NCBI RefSeq assembly: GCF_014873535.1
Contig: NZ_JADBEF010000001.1
Span: 8,370,001-8,434,000, forward strand
Direction: 5' to 3'
Origin: Nonomuraea africana
Lineage (GTDB): Bacteria; Actinomycetota; Actinomycetes; Streptosporangiales; Streptosporangiaceae
Length of the DNA stretch: 64,000 nt
Part shown: piece after piece, positions 1-7,621 of the stretch
How positions within the stretch are numbered: the first letter of the stretch is position 1
Layout: every line of letters starts with the position of its first letter
Made by a program: the position numbers and the translations under genes
Notes under the pieces: generated by a model
Databases searched by the model: none
What the model was told of the DNA's origin: nothing
Seen by the model: only the letters and a program-made list of their open reading frames with translations

Positions 1-1590
1 GGTCATCGCGAACAGCTCGGCGCCGATGTCGACGATCCTGCCGAGGAAGGTTTGCTTACGCTCCAGGCCGCCCTGCCACCGCGACATGGCGTAGAAGGTG
101 GATCTGGCCAGCTTGCGGCTGGTCCGCTCCACGTGGCGCAGGTGCTGGGCCAAGGGCCCGAAGTCGCCGTAGGCGACCGGCAGCGTGCCCCCGCCGACGA
201 CCAGCCCCGGCAGCCACTTGGCGTAGAAGGCGCCGGCTCTCCTGAGCGCTCTCGCCCGCTCCTGCCGGGAGGCGCCCGGATCGATCAGCTCACCGGCCAC
301 GGACAGGTGCGCGTCGACGGCCTCCCTCGCGATCAGCAACCGCATGATCTCCGAGGAGCCCTCGAAGATCCGGTTGATGCGCAGGTCGCGGAGGATCTGC
401 TCGGCGGGCACGCCGCGCTCGCCGCGCGCGGCCAGCGACTCGGCCGTCTCGTAGCCGCGCCCGCCCCTGATCTGGACCAGCTCGTCGCCCACCCGCCAGG
501 CCATCTCGCTGGCGAACAGCTTGGCGAGCGCGGCCTCGATCCTGATGTCGTTGGACTCGTCGTCGGCCATCCTGCTCGACAGGTCGCACACCGCCTCCAG
601 CGCGTAGGCCGTCGCCGCGATGAACGCGACCTTGGTGGCCACCGCCTCGTGCTCGCCGACCCGGTGCCCCCACTGCACGCGCGCGTTGCACCACTCACGG
701 GCGATCTTCACCGCCCATTTGGCGTTGCCCGCGCAGGTGGCCGGCAGCGACAGCCGACCGGTGTTCAGCGTGGTGAGCGCGATCTTCAGGCCCTGGCCCT
801 CGCGGCCGATCCTGTTGCGCGCGGGGACGCGGACGCCCTCGAACCGGGTCACCCCGTTCTCGATCCCGCGCAGGCCCATGAAGGAGTTGCGGCGCTGGAC
901 CGTGATGCCGGGCGACCCCGCCTCGACCACGAAGGCGCTGATCTTCTGGCCGGTCCTGGCCATCACGACGAGCAGGTCGGCGACCACGCCGTTGGTCGTC
1001 CACAGCTTGACCCCGTCGAGCACGTACTCGTCCCCGTCGAGGGTCGCGGTCGTGGACAGCCGCGCCGGGTCGGAGCCCACGTCGGGCTCGGTCAGCAGGA
1101 ACGCCGAGATCTCGCCTCGGGCGCAGCGCGGCAGGAACTCGCGCTTCTGCTCCTCGGTGCCGAACAGCCGCAACGGCTGCGGCACCCCGATCGACTGGTG
1201 CGCCGACAGCAGCGCGGACAGCGCGGGACAGTAGGAGCCGACGAGCATGAGCGCCTTGCTGTAGTAGAGGTGTGACAGGCCGAGCCCGCCGTACTCCTCC
1301 TCGATCGTGATGCCGAACGCGCCCAGGTCGGCCAGGCCCTTGACCACCTCGTCGGGCACGACCGCGGTCCGCTCGATCTGCGCGGGATCCACCCGCGAGT
1401 CGAGGAACCTCCTGAGGGCCCTGACGAACTCCTCGCCCTTCTTGGTGGCCGACTCGTCCAGCGTGGGGATCGGGTGGACGAGGTCGAGGCGGAAGTCCCC
1501 GAGGAAGAGCTGCCTGCCGAAGCTCGGCCGCTCCCACTCGACCTGCCTGGCCTGCTCCGCGACCTCTCGCGCCCGCGCGTACTCGGTCAT
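1..1590 (-). CDS. Acyl-CoA dehydrogenase, 3' end missing
   Basis: FAD-dependent oxidation of an acyl-CoA thioester to the 2-enoyl-CoA in fatty-acid catabolism. I read 530 codons from ATG at 1588-1590 (MTEYARAREVAEQ) to the window edge; the frame is still open at base 1, so the C-terminus lies outside. Family signatures are visible: LTEPDVGSDPA in the middle domain, KLWTTNG, FVVEAGSPGITV, and near residue 430 GGRGYE followed by INRIFEGSSEIMRLL, the region holding the catalytic acid in this family. The length (over 530 aa, with more than 70 residues beyond FEGSSEIM) is longer than short-chain enzymes (about 380-400) and resembles the VLCAD/ACAD9-like group. Substrate length is not readable. Opposite-strand ORFs here are shadows. 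Confidence 0.88.
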   Translation of the reverse strand, partial: MTEYARAREVAEQARQVEWERPSFGRQLFLGDFRLDLVHPIPTLDESATKKGEEFVRALRRFLDSRVDPAQIERTAVVPDEVVKGLADLGAFGITIEEEYGGLGLSHLYYSKALMLVGSYCPALSALLSAHQSIGVPQPLRLFGTEEQKREFLPRCARGEISAFLLTEPDVGSDPARLSTTATLDGDEYVLDGVKLWTTNGVVADLLVVMARTGQKISAFVVEAGSPGITVQRRNSFMGLRGIENGVTRFEGVRVPARNRIGREGQGLKIALTTLNTGRLSLPATCAGNAKWAVKIAREWCNARVQWGHRVGEHEAVATKVAFIAATAYALEAVCDLSSRMADDESNDIRIEAALAKLFASEMAWRVGDELVQIRGGRGYETAESLAARGERGVPAEQILRDLRINRIFEGSSEIMRLLIAREAVDAHLSVAGELIDPGASRQERARALRRAGAFYAKWLPGLVVGGGTLPVAYGDFGPLAQHLRHVERTSRKLARSTFYAMSRWQGGLERKQTFLGRIVDIGAELFAMT

Positions 1591-2099
1591 GACCGCCTCC
1601 CGCCTGCTCCCCGATTCTGTTCTTCCCCCCGCGCGCCATCGACACCTGCTTTTTGGTGCTGTACGGCCAGCCCGGGGGCCCAACCTGTTTTTCGGTGCTG
1701 TACGGCCAGCCCGGGGCCCGACCTGTTTTTTGGTGCTGTACGGCCAGGCCCGGTTAGGCCCACCCTCCGCCCGTGGCCGGGGTCTGTCCAGGGGCACGGC
1801 AAACGAGCGCACGTGGCCGGGGTCGCGTTACGCCGGGATCGTCGGCGTGGCGGCTTCGGTCCGTGGCGTGGCCGGTGGGCTGCCGGGCGTGGCGGGGCGG
1901 TGCCGGGCCGGGCGGGGTGGGCGCAGGTGGGGAAGTCTCGCGCTACGCCCCGCCGGGTTCACGGGCGACGTTGCGGTGGCGGGTGCTCCCGTACTACGCC
2001 CCTCGGTTCTACGGGCTGCGTCGACGTGGGTGCTTCCGTTACGCCTCGCTGGTCTTACGGGCGACGTTGCGGCTGGTTACCGGAGTCCTGCTGGAGTGT
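1591..2099. repeat. Non-coding spacer with two families of short tandem repeats
   Basis: No credible gene lies between the acyl-CoA dehydrogenase start and the methyltransferase end. Three direct copies of a 38-39 bp unit begin at 1644, 1683 and 1721, each holding GGTGCTGTACGGCCAG after a short T-run. From about 1942 to 2090 follow roughly three degenerate copies of a 47-52 bp unit with TACGCC and ACGGGC blocks. Bases 1761-1793 nearly match 25529-25561: the last 22 bases are identical and there are two mismatches in 33. Because the units are 38 and 39 bp long, reading frames through them shift. Confidence 0.7.
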
Positions 2100-2101
2100 G
2101 C

Positions 2102-2141
2102 CTGAAAGACAGACGGCCACCGGTGACTCCGGTGGCCGTGG
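2102..2141 (-). terminator. Rho-independent terminator of the methyltransferase gene
   Basis: A perfect 11-bp inverted repeat (2113-2123 with 2129-2139) surrounds a 5-nt loop. Read on the minus strand it is followed by CTGTCTTTC, a moderately T-rich tail, and lies about 100 nt after the methyltransferase stop codon. Confidence 0.55.
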
Positions 2142-2147
2142 GGTGGC

Positions 2148-2196
2148 TTTGCCGTACAGGCTTATAGGGGTTTGCCGTACAGGCTTATGAGGGGTT
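2148..2196. repeat. Direct repeat, 18-bp core, two copies
   Basis: TTTGCCGTACAGGCTTAT occurs at 2148-2165 and 2171-2188, 23 bp apart, each followed by a G-run and TTTG. It sits between the hairpin at 2113-2139 and the methyltransferase stop. Function unknown. Confidence 0.7.
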
Positions 2197-2235
2197 TGTC
2201 GGTTGGGCCGAGAAAACGGGCGGCGGAGAACCGGG

Positions 2236-2970
2236 TTAGTTGGGCACGCGGGCGACGCAGAAGACGGTTTGTCCGAAGGGGGGACGGATGAAGCGTTCGA
2301 TCAGGCGGGTGGCGGGGACCACGGTGCGGTCGTAGATCTTGACCAGGCGGGGGTCGGGGTAGCCGACGCCGCCCCGGCGGACCGCCGCCCACCAGGCGAT
2401 GCCGCCCAGGAAGTTGATCGGCTTGATCACGTCGATGTCGAGGCCCGCCTTGGCCACCGAGCTGCTCAGCGTCTTCGGCGTGTAGCGCTGGACGTGGCCG
2501 ACCTTCTTGTCGAAGTCTCCGTAGAGCTGCATGTAGCCCGGAACCCAGATGATGATCCGGCCGCCCGGCGTCACGACGCGGGCCAGCGAGCGCAGGGCCT
2601 CGGCGTCCTCCTCGATGTGCTCGAGGACGTTCATCATGACGACGGTGTCGACCTTCTCCTCCATCGGAACCGCGTCGGGGAGGGCGAAGTGCAGCACGTC
2701 GACGTCGGAGCGGTCGGCGAACCGCTTGCGCAGCTGGTCGACGCAGTAGGGGTCGAAGTCGCTCACCACGAGCCGGTCGAGGCGGGGCAGGAACTGCTCG
2801 GCGAAGTGCCCGAGGCCCGAGCCGATCTCCAGCATGGAGCGGCCGACGTGGGGTGCGACCATGTCGAACTCGTACTGCCGGTAGTTCTTGGCCTCGTCGC
2901 CGCCGAGGTGGTTTTCCAGAGCCTCGTCGCCGGCCGCCGGCTGGACCACGCGGTCGTACCCAGATGACAT
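2236..2970 (-). CDS. Class I SAM-dependent methyltransferase
   Basis: A 244-aa predicted soluble methyltransferase. Motif I, LEIGSGLGHFAEQ, lies near residues 47-59; an acidic motif II (VVSDFDPYCVDQL) follows, then MMNVLEHIEED and PGGRIIIWVPGY, the pattern of the Methyltransf_11/UbiE-type fold that transfers a methyl group from S-adenosylmethionine. The substrate cannot be read. The C-terminal part (YTPKTL, FLGGIAWW, VVPATRLIERF) resembles bacterial family members that act on lipid or glycan intermediates, but this is weak. The start ATG at 2968-2970 has a strong GGAGGAA about 8 nt upstream. It is transcribed alone and divergently from the adjacent ECF sigma gene. Confidence 0.82.
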   Translation of the reverse strand: MSSGYDRVVQPAAGDEALENHLGGDEAKNYRQYEFDMVAPHVGRSMLEIGSGLGHFAEQFLPRLDRLVVSDFDPYCVDQLRKRFADRSDVDVLHFALPDAVPMEEKVDTVVMMNVLEHIEEDAEALRSLARVVTPGGRIIIWVPGYMQLYGDFDKKVGHVQRYTPKTLSSSVAKAGLDIDVIKPINFLGGIAWWAAVRRGGVGYPDPRLVKIYDRTVVPATRLIERFIRPPFGQTVFCVARVPN

Positions 2971-3183
2971 GAGAGCTGTTCCTCCAAGAATGCGGTGCCG
3001 CTGAGTCTAGTGCCCGCCCCGGTGGCCGGGTCACTCCAACCGTCGAACTCGCGAACGGGCACTCCGGACCGTATTCGACGCGTTACGCTGAGCTCACGCG
3101 TGAATCCCACACCCGAAGGGCTTCTCGTCCAGGGCGCGCGGAACCGGCGCCGGAAAACCCTTCCGCGAAGGCCCTCCCTTGGG

Positions 3184-3741
3184 ATGGAATCTGACTCGCC
3201 CATGGATGACGACGAGGCGATAGCCCGCGCTCTTGACGGCGACCTGTCCGCCTACGAGGCGCTCGTCGCCCGCTACAGCGCACTCGCGCACCGCACCGCC
3301 GCCATGCTCGGCGCCGGCGACGAGGCGCAGGACGTGGTGCAGGAAGCGTTCGTGAAGGCGTTCAAGCACTTGGCCGGCTTCAGGAAGGACGCGCCGTTCC
3401 GCCCCTGGCTGCTGCGGATCGTCGCCAACGAGACCCACAACCTCACCCGGTCGAGGGGGCGCAGGTCCGAGCTGACGCAGAAGCTCGGCGCGATGGCCAC
3501 CACCCAGGCCGCCGACGACCCCGAGGGGACGGCTGTCGCGGGCGACCGCAGGGAGCGCCTGCTGGCCGCCGTGCGCCGGCTGCCTGATCGGGAACGGGAA
3601 GCGGTGGTCTGCAGGTACTTCTTGCAGTTGTCGGAGCAGGAGACCGCTCAGGTGCTCGACTGGCCGGTCGGCACGGTCAAGTCGAGGACGCATCGCGGAC
3701 TGGCCAGACTGAGGGAGGAGGTGGGACGTGACCTCGCCTGA
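3184..3741 (+). CDS. ECF RNA polymerase sigma factor
   Basis: About 185 aa with the two conserved sigma domains of group 4 (ECF) factors. Region 2 spans roughly residues 25-90 (YEALVARYSALAHRTA, DEAQDVVQEAFVKAFKHL, FRPWLLRIVANE). Region 4 follows with LPDREREAVVCRYFLQLSEQETAQVL and GTVKSRTHRGLARLR, the -35-recognition helix-turn-helix. The frame is open upstream to 2995, but that part does not look like sigma sequence; ATG 3184 or ATG 3202 (MDDDEAIARAL) is likelier, and the exact start is unsure because no strong ribosome binding site precedes either. The next gene overlaps by 14 nt and encodes a single-pass membrane protein, its probable regulator. Confidence 0.85.
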   Translation: MESDSPMDDDEAIARALDGDLSAYEALVARYSALAHRTAAMLGAGDEAQDVVQEAFVKAFKHLAGFRKDAPFRPWLLRIVANETHNLTRSRGRRSELTQKLGAMATTQAADDPEGTAVAGDRRERLLAAVRRLPDREREAVVCRYFLQLSEQETAQVLDWPVGTVKSRTHRGLARLREEVGRDLA

Positions 3742-4444
3742 CGACGACCTCGAGGCCGAGCTCATGGCCCTCGCCGACTTCGTCGACCTGCCCGGCGTCC
3801 CGCCGCCGGCCGAGGTGGCCGCGGCCGTACGGGCTCGCATCGAGGAGCCCGAGCCCGCGCCGTCTCCGCCGGTGCGGCGGCGGCGGAGGTGGCGGCTCGT
3901 CGCGGCCGTCGCGATCGTGGTCGTCGCGCTGACCGCCGCCACCCCGCAGGGCAGGGCCGCCGTGGTGCACATCCTGCGGCTGGCGGGCATCGAGGTGCGC
4001 GTCGGTGAGGCGGGCACGCCGCCCGCCACCGCCGTCCCGCTGCCGGGGGAGCGGGAGGTCTCGCTGGCCGAGGCGCGGCGGCTGGCCGGATTCCCCGTCA
4101 AGGTGCCGGCCGAGCTGGGCGAGCCCGAGCGCGTCACGGTCAGCGACGGCGACAGGATCGTCTCGCTGTTCTGGGCGGACGGCGTCCGGCTCGACCAGTT
4201 CGAAGGGCTGACCCCCTACTTCGTCAAGCAGCTGAGCGAGCCATGGCCGGAGAGCGTCGGCGCCAACGGCTGGTGGATCGCGAAGGAGCACACGCTCAGC
4301 CGCCTCAGCAGGGAGGACGGCAGCGAGCTTCCCTTGCGCCTGGCCGGCCCCACCCTCATCTGGTTCGACGGCGACCTCGCGCACCGCCTCGAGGGGGTCA
4401 CCGCCAAGCAGCGGGCCGTGGAGATCGCCTCCTCACTCCGCTGA
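3728..4444 (+). CDS. Single-pass membrane protein, putative anti-sigma partner
   Basis: A 238-aa protein starting at GTG 3728 inside the sigma gene, behind GAGGAGG. The N-terminal ~50 residues are acidic and Pro-rich, ending in an Arg cluster (VRRRRRW); residues ~57-72 form one membrane helix. The remainder should be extracytoplasmic, with LAEARRLAGFPVKVP and repeated GD/WF motifs resembling the sensor portion of anti-sigma or DUF4367-like proteins. No HXXXCXXC zinc anti-sigma motif is present, so the assignment rests on overlap with the ECF gene and on topology. Its stop overlaps the convergent deaminase gene by 12 bp. Confidence 0.6.
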   Translation: MTSPDDDLEAELMALADFVDLPGVPPPAEVAAAVRARIEEPEPAPSPPVRRRRRWRLVAAVAIVVVALTAATPQGRAAVVHILRLAGIEVRVGEAGTPPATAVPLPGEREVSLAEARRLAGFPVKVPAELGEPERVTVSDGDRIVSLFWADGVRLDQFEGLTPYFVKQLSEPWPESVGANGWWIAKEHTLSRLSREDGSELPLRLAGPTLIWFDGDLAHRLEGVTAKQRAVEIASSLR

Positions 4445-5464
4445 GGGCGAGGCGAGCCAGTCGTCCACGCCCTTCAACAGCTCCTTGCGCACCGACTCGG
4501 GGGCGGCCGACGACCTGATCGACTGCCGCGCCAGCTCGGCCAGCTCCTGGTCGCTGAAGCCGTAGACGTGGCGCGCCAGCTCGTACTGCGGCAGCAGCCT
4601 GGCCCCGAACAGCAGCGGGTCGTCGGCGCCCAGCGCGATCGGCACCCCGGCGTCGAACAGCCTGCGCAGCGGCACGTCCTCCGCCCCCGGGACCACGCCG
4701 AGCCCGACGTTGGAGGTCGGGCACACCTCGCAGCAGATCTGCCGGTCGGCCAGCCGCTCCATCAGCCGCGCCGACTCCGCCGCCCGCACGCCGTGTCCGA
4801 CCCTGTCGGCGTCGAGGTCGTCGACGCACTCCGCGACGCTCTCGGGACCGAGCAGCTCACCTCCGTGAGGCACCGCCAGCAGCCCCGCCCGCCTGGCGAT
4901 CCTGAAGGCGTGCTCGAACTCGCGCGCCCGCCCCCTGCGCTCGTCGTTGGACAGCCCGAACCCGACCACGCCCCTGCCGGCGTACTGCGTGGCGAGCCTG
5001 GCCAGTGTCCTGGCGTCGAGCGGGTGCCTGGTCCTGTTCGCCGCCACGACGGTCGCGATCCCGATGCCCGCCGCCTTGGCGGCCCGGTCGACGGCGTCGA
5101 GCATCAGCTCCAGCGTCGTGGTCAGCCCGCCGAACCGTGAGGCGAACCCCGAGGGGTCCACCTGGATCTCCAGCCAGCCCGAGCCCTCGGCGGCCTCGTC
5201 CTCGGCCGCCTCGCGCACCAGCCGGTAGATGTCCTCCTCGCGCCTCAGCACCGACCTGGCGATGTCGTACAGGCGCTGGAACCTGAACCAGCCCCGCTCG
5301 TCGGTCGCGTGGAGCTGGGGCGGCCAGTCCTCTTCAAGCGCGTCGGGCAGGTGCAGGCCCTGCTCCCTGGCCAGTTCGATCAGCGTCGAGTGCCGCATCG
5401 AGCCGGTGAAGTGCAGGTGCAGATGAGCCTTGGGCAGCTCGGCCAGGGGACGTGGCATTTCCAT
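4433..5464 (-). CDS. Adenosine deaminase-like metal-dependent hydrolase
   Basis: A 343-aa member of the adenosine/AMP deaminase amidohydrolase family, which hydrolyses the 6-amino group of adenosine or related purines using one zinc ion. All ligands of the fold are visible: AHLHLHFTGS near the N-terminus, VPHGGE in the middle (metal His plus catalytic Glu), DRVGHGV, and ALGADDP (the Asp-Asp pair). Start ATG 5462-5464 (MEMPRPLAELPKAH) is preferred; the frame stays open upstream but would run into the divergent sigma gene. Actinomycetes commonly carry an adenosine deaminase gene near the aspartate aminotransferase-secE block, as here, separated in this genome by an ECF cassette. Confidence 0.82.
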   Translation of the reverse strand: MEMPRPLAELPKAHLHLHFTGSMRHSTLIELAREQGLHLPDALEEDWPPQLHATDERGWFRFQRLYDIARSVLRREEDIYRLVREAAEDEAAEGSGWLEIQVDPSGFASRFGGLTTTLELMLDAVDRAAKAAGIGIATVVAANRTRHPLDARTLARLATQYAGRGVVGFGLSNDERRGRAREFEHAFRIARRAGLLAVPHGGELLGPESVAECVDDLDADRVGHGVRAAESARLMERLADRQICCEVCPTSNVGLGVVPGAEDVPLRRLFDAGVPIALGADDPLLFGARLLPQYELARHVYGFSDQELAELARQSIRSSAAPESVRKELLKGVDDWLASPSAE

Positions 5465-5526
5465 ATGGTGCCACTCAACCTCGCGGTGGGTTGACGCGTT
5501 GGGAGGGGCGAAAGGGGACCTCGCTG

Positions 5527-6021
5527 ATGACGGAAGAACATGAGGCGGCCTTCGATCAGTTCCTGGCCGCCCGAAGCACGTCACTGCTGCGCACCGCGAT
5601 CCTGGTATGCGGGGCGTCGCAGCACGACGCGGAGGACCTCGTCCAGCACGCGCTGGAGAAGGTCTATCGGCACTGGCCGAGGATCAGGCACGACAACCCC
5701 GACGCCTACGCGCGCAGGGTCGTCATGAACGCGGCCATCTCCGCGGCCCGCCGCCGCAAGATCATTCAGGAGATCACGTTCGCCAGGCCGCCCGAGACCG
5801 AGGCGGCGGTGCCCGACCTCGATCTGCGCGACGCGCTCATGGCGGAGCTGCGCAGGCTGCCCGCACGGATGCGGGCCGTCCTGGTGCTGCGCTACTGGGA
5901 GGACCTGTCGGAGTCGGCCACGGCGGCGGCGCTCGGCTGCTCGCTCGGCACGGTCAAGAGTCAGGCGGCGCGGGGGCTCGCCAGAATCCGCGAGAACATG
6001 AAGGAAGGAGCGCTCGTATGA
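5527..6021 (+). CDS. SigE-family ECF sigma factor
   Basis: 164 aa with compact ECF architecture. Region 2: FDQFLAARSTSLLRTAILVC, HDAEDLVQHALEKVYRHWPRI, NPDAYARRVVMNAAI. Region 4: LRRLPARMRAVLVLRYWEDLSE and LGCSLGTVKSQAARGLARIR. The DAYARRVVMN stretch and small size match the actinobacterial SigE-family group. ATG 5527 follows AAAGGGGACC; the intergenic region is shared with the divergent deaminase gene. The next gene starts in a 4-nt ATGA overlap, so sigma factor and membrane partner are translationally coupled. Confidence 0.87.
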   Translation: MTEEHEAAFDQFLAARSTSLLRTAILVCGASQHDAEDLVQHALEKVYRHWPRIRHDNPDAYARRVVMNAAISAARRRKIIQEITFARPPETEAAVPDLDLRDALMAELRRLPARMRAVLVLRYWEDLSESATAAALGCSLGTVKSQAARGLARIRENMKEGALV

Positions 6022-6878
6022 AGGTCGAAGAGGGGCTCGCCGAGGCGATGGCCGCCCGGGTGGCCGACGTGCACGCGCCGTCCACGATGGGCGAGAGCGT
6101 GCGCAGGAGGCACCGCAGGCACGTGATCAGATTCAGGGTCGCGGGGGCGGCCCTCATGACCGCCGCCCTGGCGGCGGGGGCTCCCATGGTCCTGTCGATG
6201 AGCTCGGGCTCCACGGTGGTGGCCCAGGCGCCCATCACCGTGAAGATCGTGACCGAGGTGACGGTGCCCGACCTGACCGACATGACGCTGGCCGAGGCGC
6301 AGGCGGCGCTGCGGGCGGTCGGTCTGGTCGGCGAGAGGTCGACAGGGCACGAGCACGTCTTCGGCCAGGAGCCGAAGCCGGGCACGGAGGCGCCTTCGGG
6401 CTCGACCGTCAAGCTCTACCTGAGGGAGGAGGCGCCCCAGGCGCTCGGCGATCTGGGCGACGGCCGCACGTTCGGCGGCATCACGCTCGGCTACCTGCCC
6501 GAAGGGCTGGTGTGGAGCAAGTGGTCGAACAGCTGGTCCGACAAGAAGGCACAGGGCCACACCAGCTACACCACCAGCTACGACACTCCTGACGGCCGCC
6601 CCGGCGAGTATGGCATCCAGGTCATGGTTCACGAGGGTGAGGCGGGCAGGCAGATCGAGGCCCGCCTGAAGCGCGACGGTGTCGAGCTCGTCGACCTCGG
6701 CGGCAGGCAGGCCTACGTGGCCGAGCTTGAGCCGAGCGTTCGGAGCATCGGCTTCAAGCTGCGCGACGACCTCGCGGTCGAGGTGCTGATGAGCCCTGTC
6801 AGGGCCAAGAAGCTCGGCGCCGAGGCGGTCTCCACCGAGCTGAAGAAGATCGCCGAAGGGATCCGCCCGGCGGAGTGA
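6018..6878 (+). CDS. Membrane protein with one PASTA domain, partner of the ECF sigma factor
   Basis: 286 aa. Residues 1-40 are cytoplasmic and basic near the membrane (RRRHRRHVIRFR); residues ~41-61 form a membrane helix; residues ~80-136 are a PASTA domain (VPDLTDMTLAEAQAALRAVG, then GQEPKPGTEAPSGSTVKLYL), a fold usually found on penicillin-binding proteins and PknB-type kinases and linked to sensing cell-wall muropeptides. The C-terminal ~145 residues (ITLGYLPEGL, LVDLGGRQAYV) form a further extracytoplasmic domain I cannot name. Start ATG 6018 overlaps the sigma stop by 4 nt. It likely senses the envelope and controls the sigma factor, but no classical anti-sigma motif is seen. Confidence 0.7.
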   Translation: MKVEEGLAEAMAARVADVHAPSTMGESVRRRHRRHVIRFRVAGAALMTAALAAGAPMVLSMSSGSTVVAQAPITVKIVTEVTVPDLTDMTLAEAQAALRAVGLVGERSTGHEHVFGQEPKPGTEAPSGSTVKLYLREEAPQALGDLGDGRTFGGITLGYLPEGLVWSKWSNSWSDKKAQGHTSYTTSYDTPDGRPGEYGIQVMVHEGEAGRQIEARLKRDGVELVDLGGRQAYVAELEPSVRSIGFKLRDDLAVEVLMSPVRAKKLGAEAVSTELKKIAEGIRPAE

Positions 6879-6910
6879 TCAGAGCGGGGAATGCGGGCAT
6901 CTAATGGGGT

Positions 6911-7489
6911 ATGGCGCCTGACGGGTTGGTCACCGCCCACGGCGGGCGATGGCGGGCCGCGCTCGCCCTCGCCGCCCTGGCGGTGACCGTCCTCACGATC
7001 ATCGCCATCTTCTCCTCGGGATTCGGCAGGACCCCACCGGTCACGGTCGTCCCGACCCTCGCCCCCAGGCCTCCTTCGACCCCCACCGTCACCTCGCCCG
7101 GCATCACGGTCGTGGCCGACAACTTCTGGCTCACCTACCTGCCTGCCGGGCTCAGCCGCACAGGAGGCGGCTCCATCTCGCCCGAGCCCGGCGTCGAGGG
7201 CGGGTGGGCCCGCTACGCGGCGGGCTCGGACTTCGTCGAGGTACAGGTGGAGCACGGCACCGTCGCCGCCGACTGGGAGACCTACCGCAAGCGCGCGGCT
7301 CTCGCCTCGCCGCGCGAGACCACCGTCCGCGGCAAGCCCGCCCTGGTGGGCAGGCACCCGAGCGGCGGGATGATGATCGCCTGGCTCGAGCGCACCGGCA
7401 CCGGCGCCTGGATCCGCGTCAGCGACGCACTCTCCGCCGACCTCCTCCCCCTGGCCGCCTCCGTCCACGCTCCGCCGTCCTCCAGGTGA
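6911..7489 (+). CDS. Small membrane-anchored protein, function unknown
   Basis: 192 aa from ATG 6911. Residues ~15-35 are a strong hydrophobic segment (ALALAALAVTVLTIIAIF), followed by a Pro/Thr-rich linker and an extracytoplasmic domain with NFWLTYLPAGLSRTGGG, DFVEVQVEHG and TTVRGKPALVGRHP. The motif YLPAGL echoes YLPEGL in the C-terminal domain of the PASTA protein just upstream, so the two may share a domain and belong to one response unit. It lies 32 nt after that gene, same strand. No catalytic motif seen. Confidence 0.6.
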   Translation: MAPDGLVTAHGGRWRAALALAALAVTVLTIIAIFSSGFGRTPPVTVVPTLAPRPPSTPTVTSPGITVVADNFWLTYLPAGLSRTGGGSISPEPGVEGGWARYAAGSDFVEVQVEHGTVAADWETYRKRAALASPRETTVRGKPALVGRHPSGGMMIAWLERTGTGAWIRVSDALSADLLPLAASVHAPPSSR

Positions 7490-7621
7490 CAATCCATCCC
7501 GTACGGCAAGCGGCCATGGCGCCTCCGTTCCCGCGTGGTCCCGTCCCTCGCGGGCGCGCGCCCAGCAGGACTTCGCCTCCCGCCGTCACGGCGCCCGCGT
7601 CTCTGGAAGCAGGGCGATGCG

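Noticed and set aside
52..1275. Plus-strand 407-codon frame
   Set aside because: Antisense to the acyl-CoA dehydrogenase, whose minus-strand frame matches the family along its whole length.
1587..1802. Minus-strand 71-codon frame with a repeated GLAVQH-K peptide
   Set aside because: The peptide repeat is a by-product of the 38-39 bp DNA repeat; the 38-bp unit shifts the frame, and there is no ribosome binding site.
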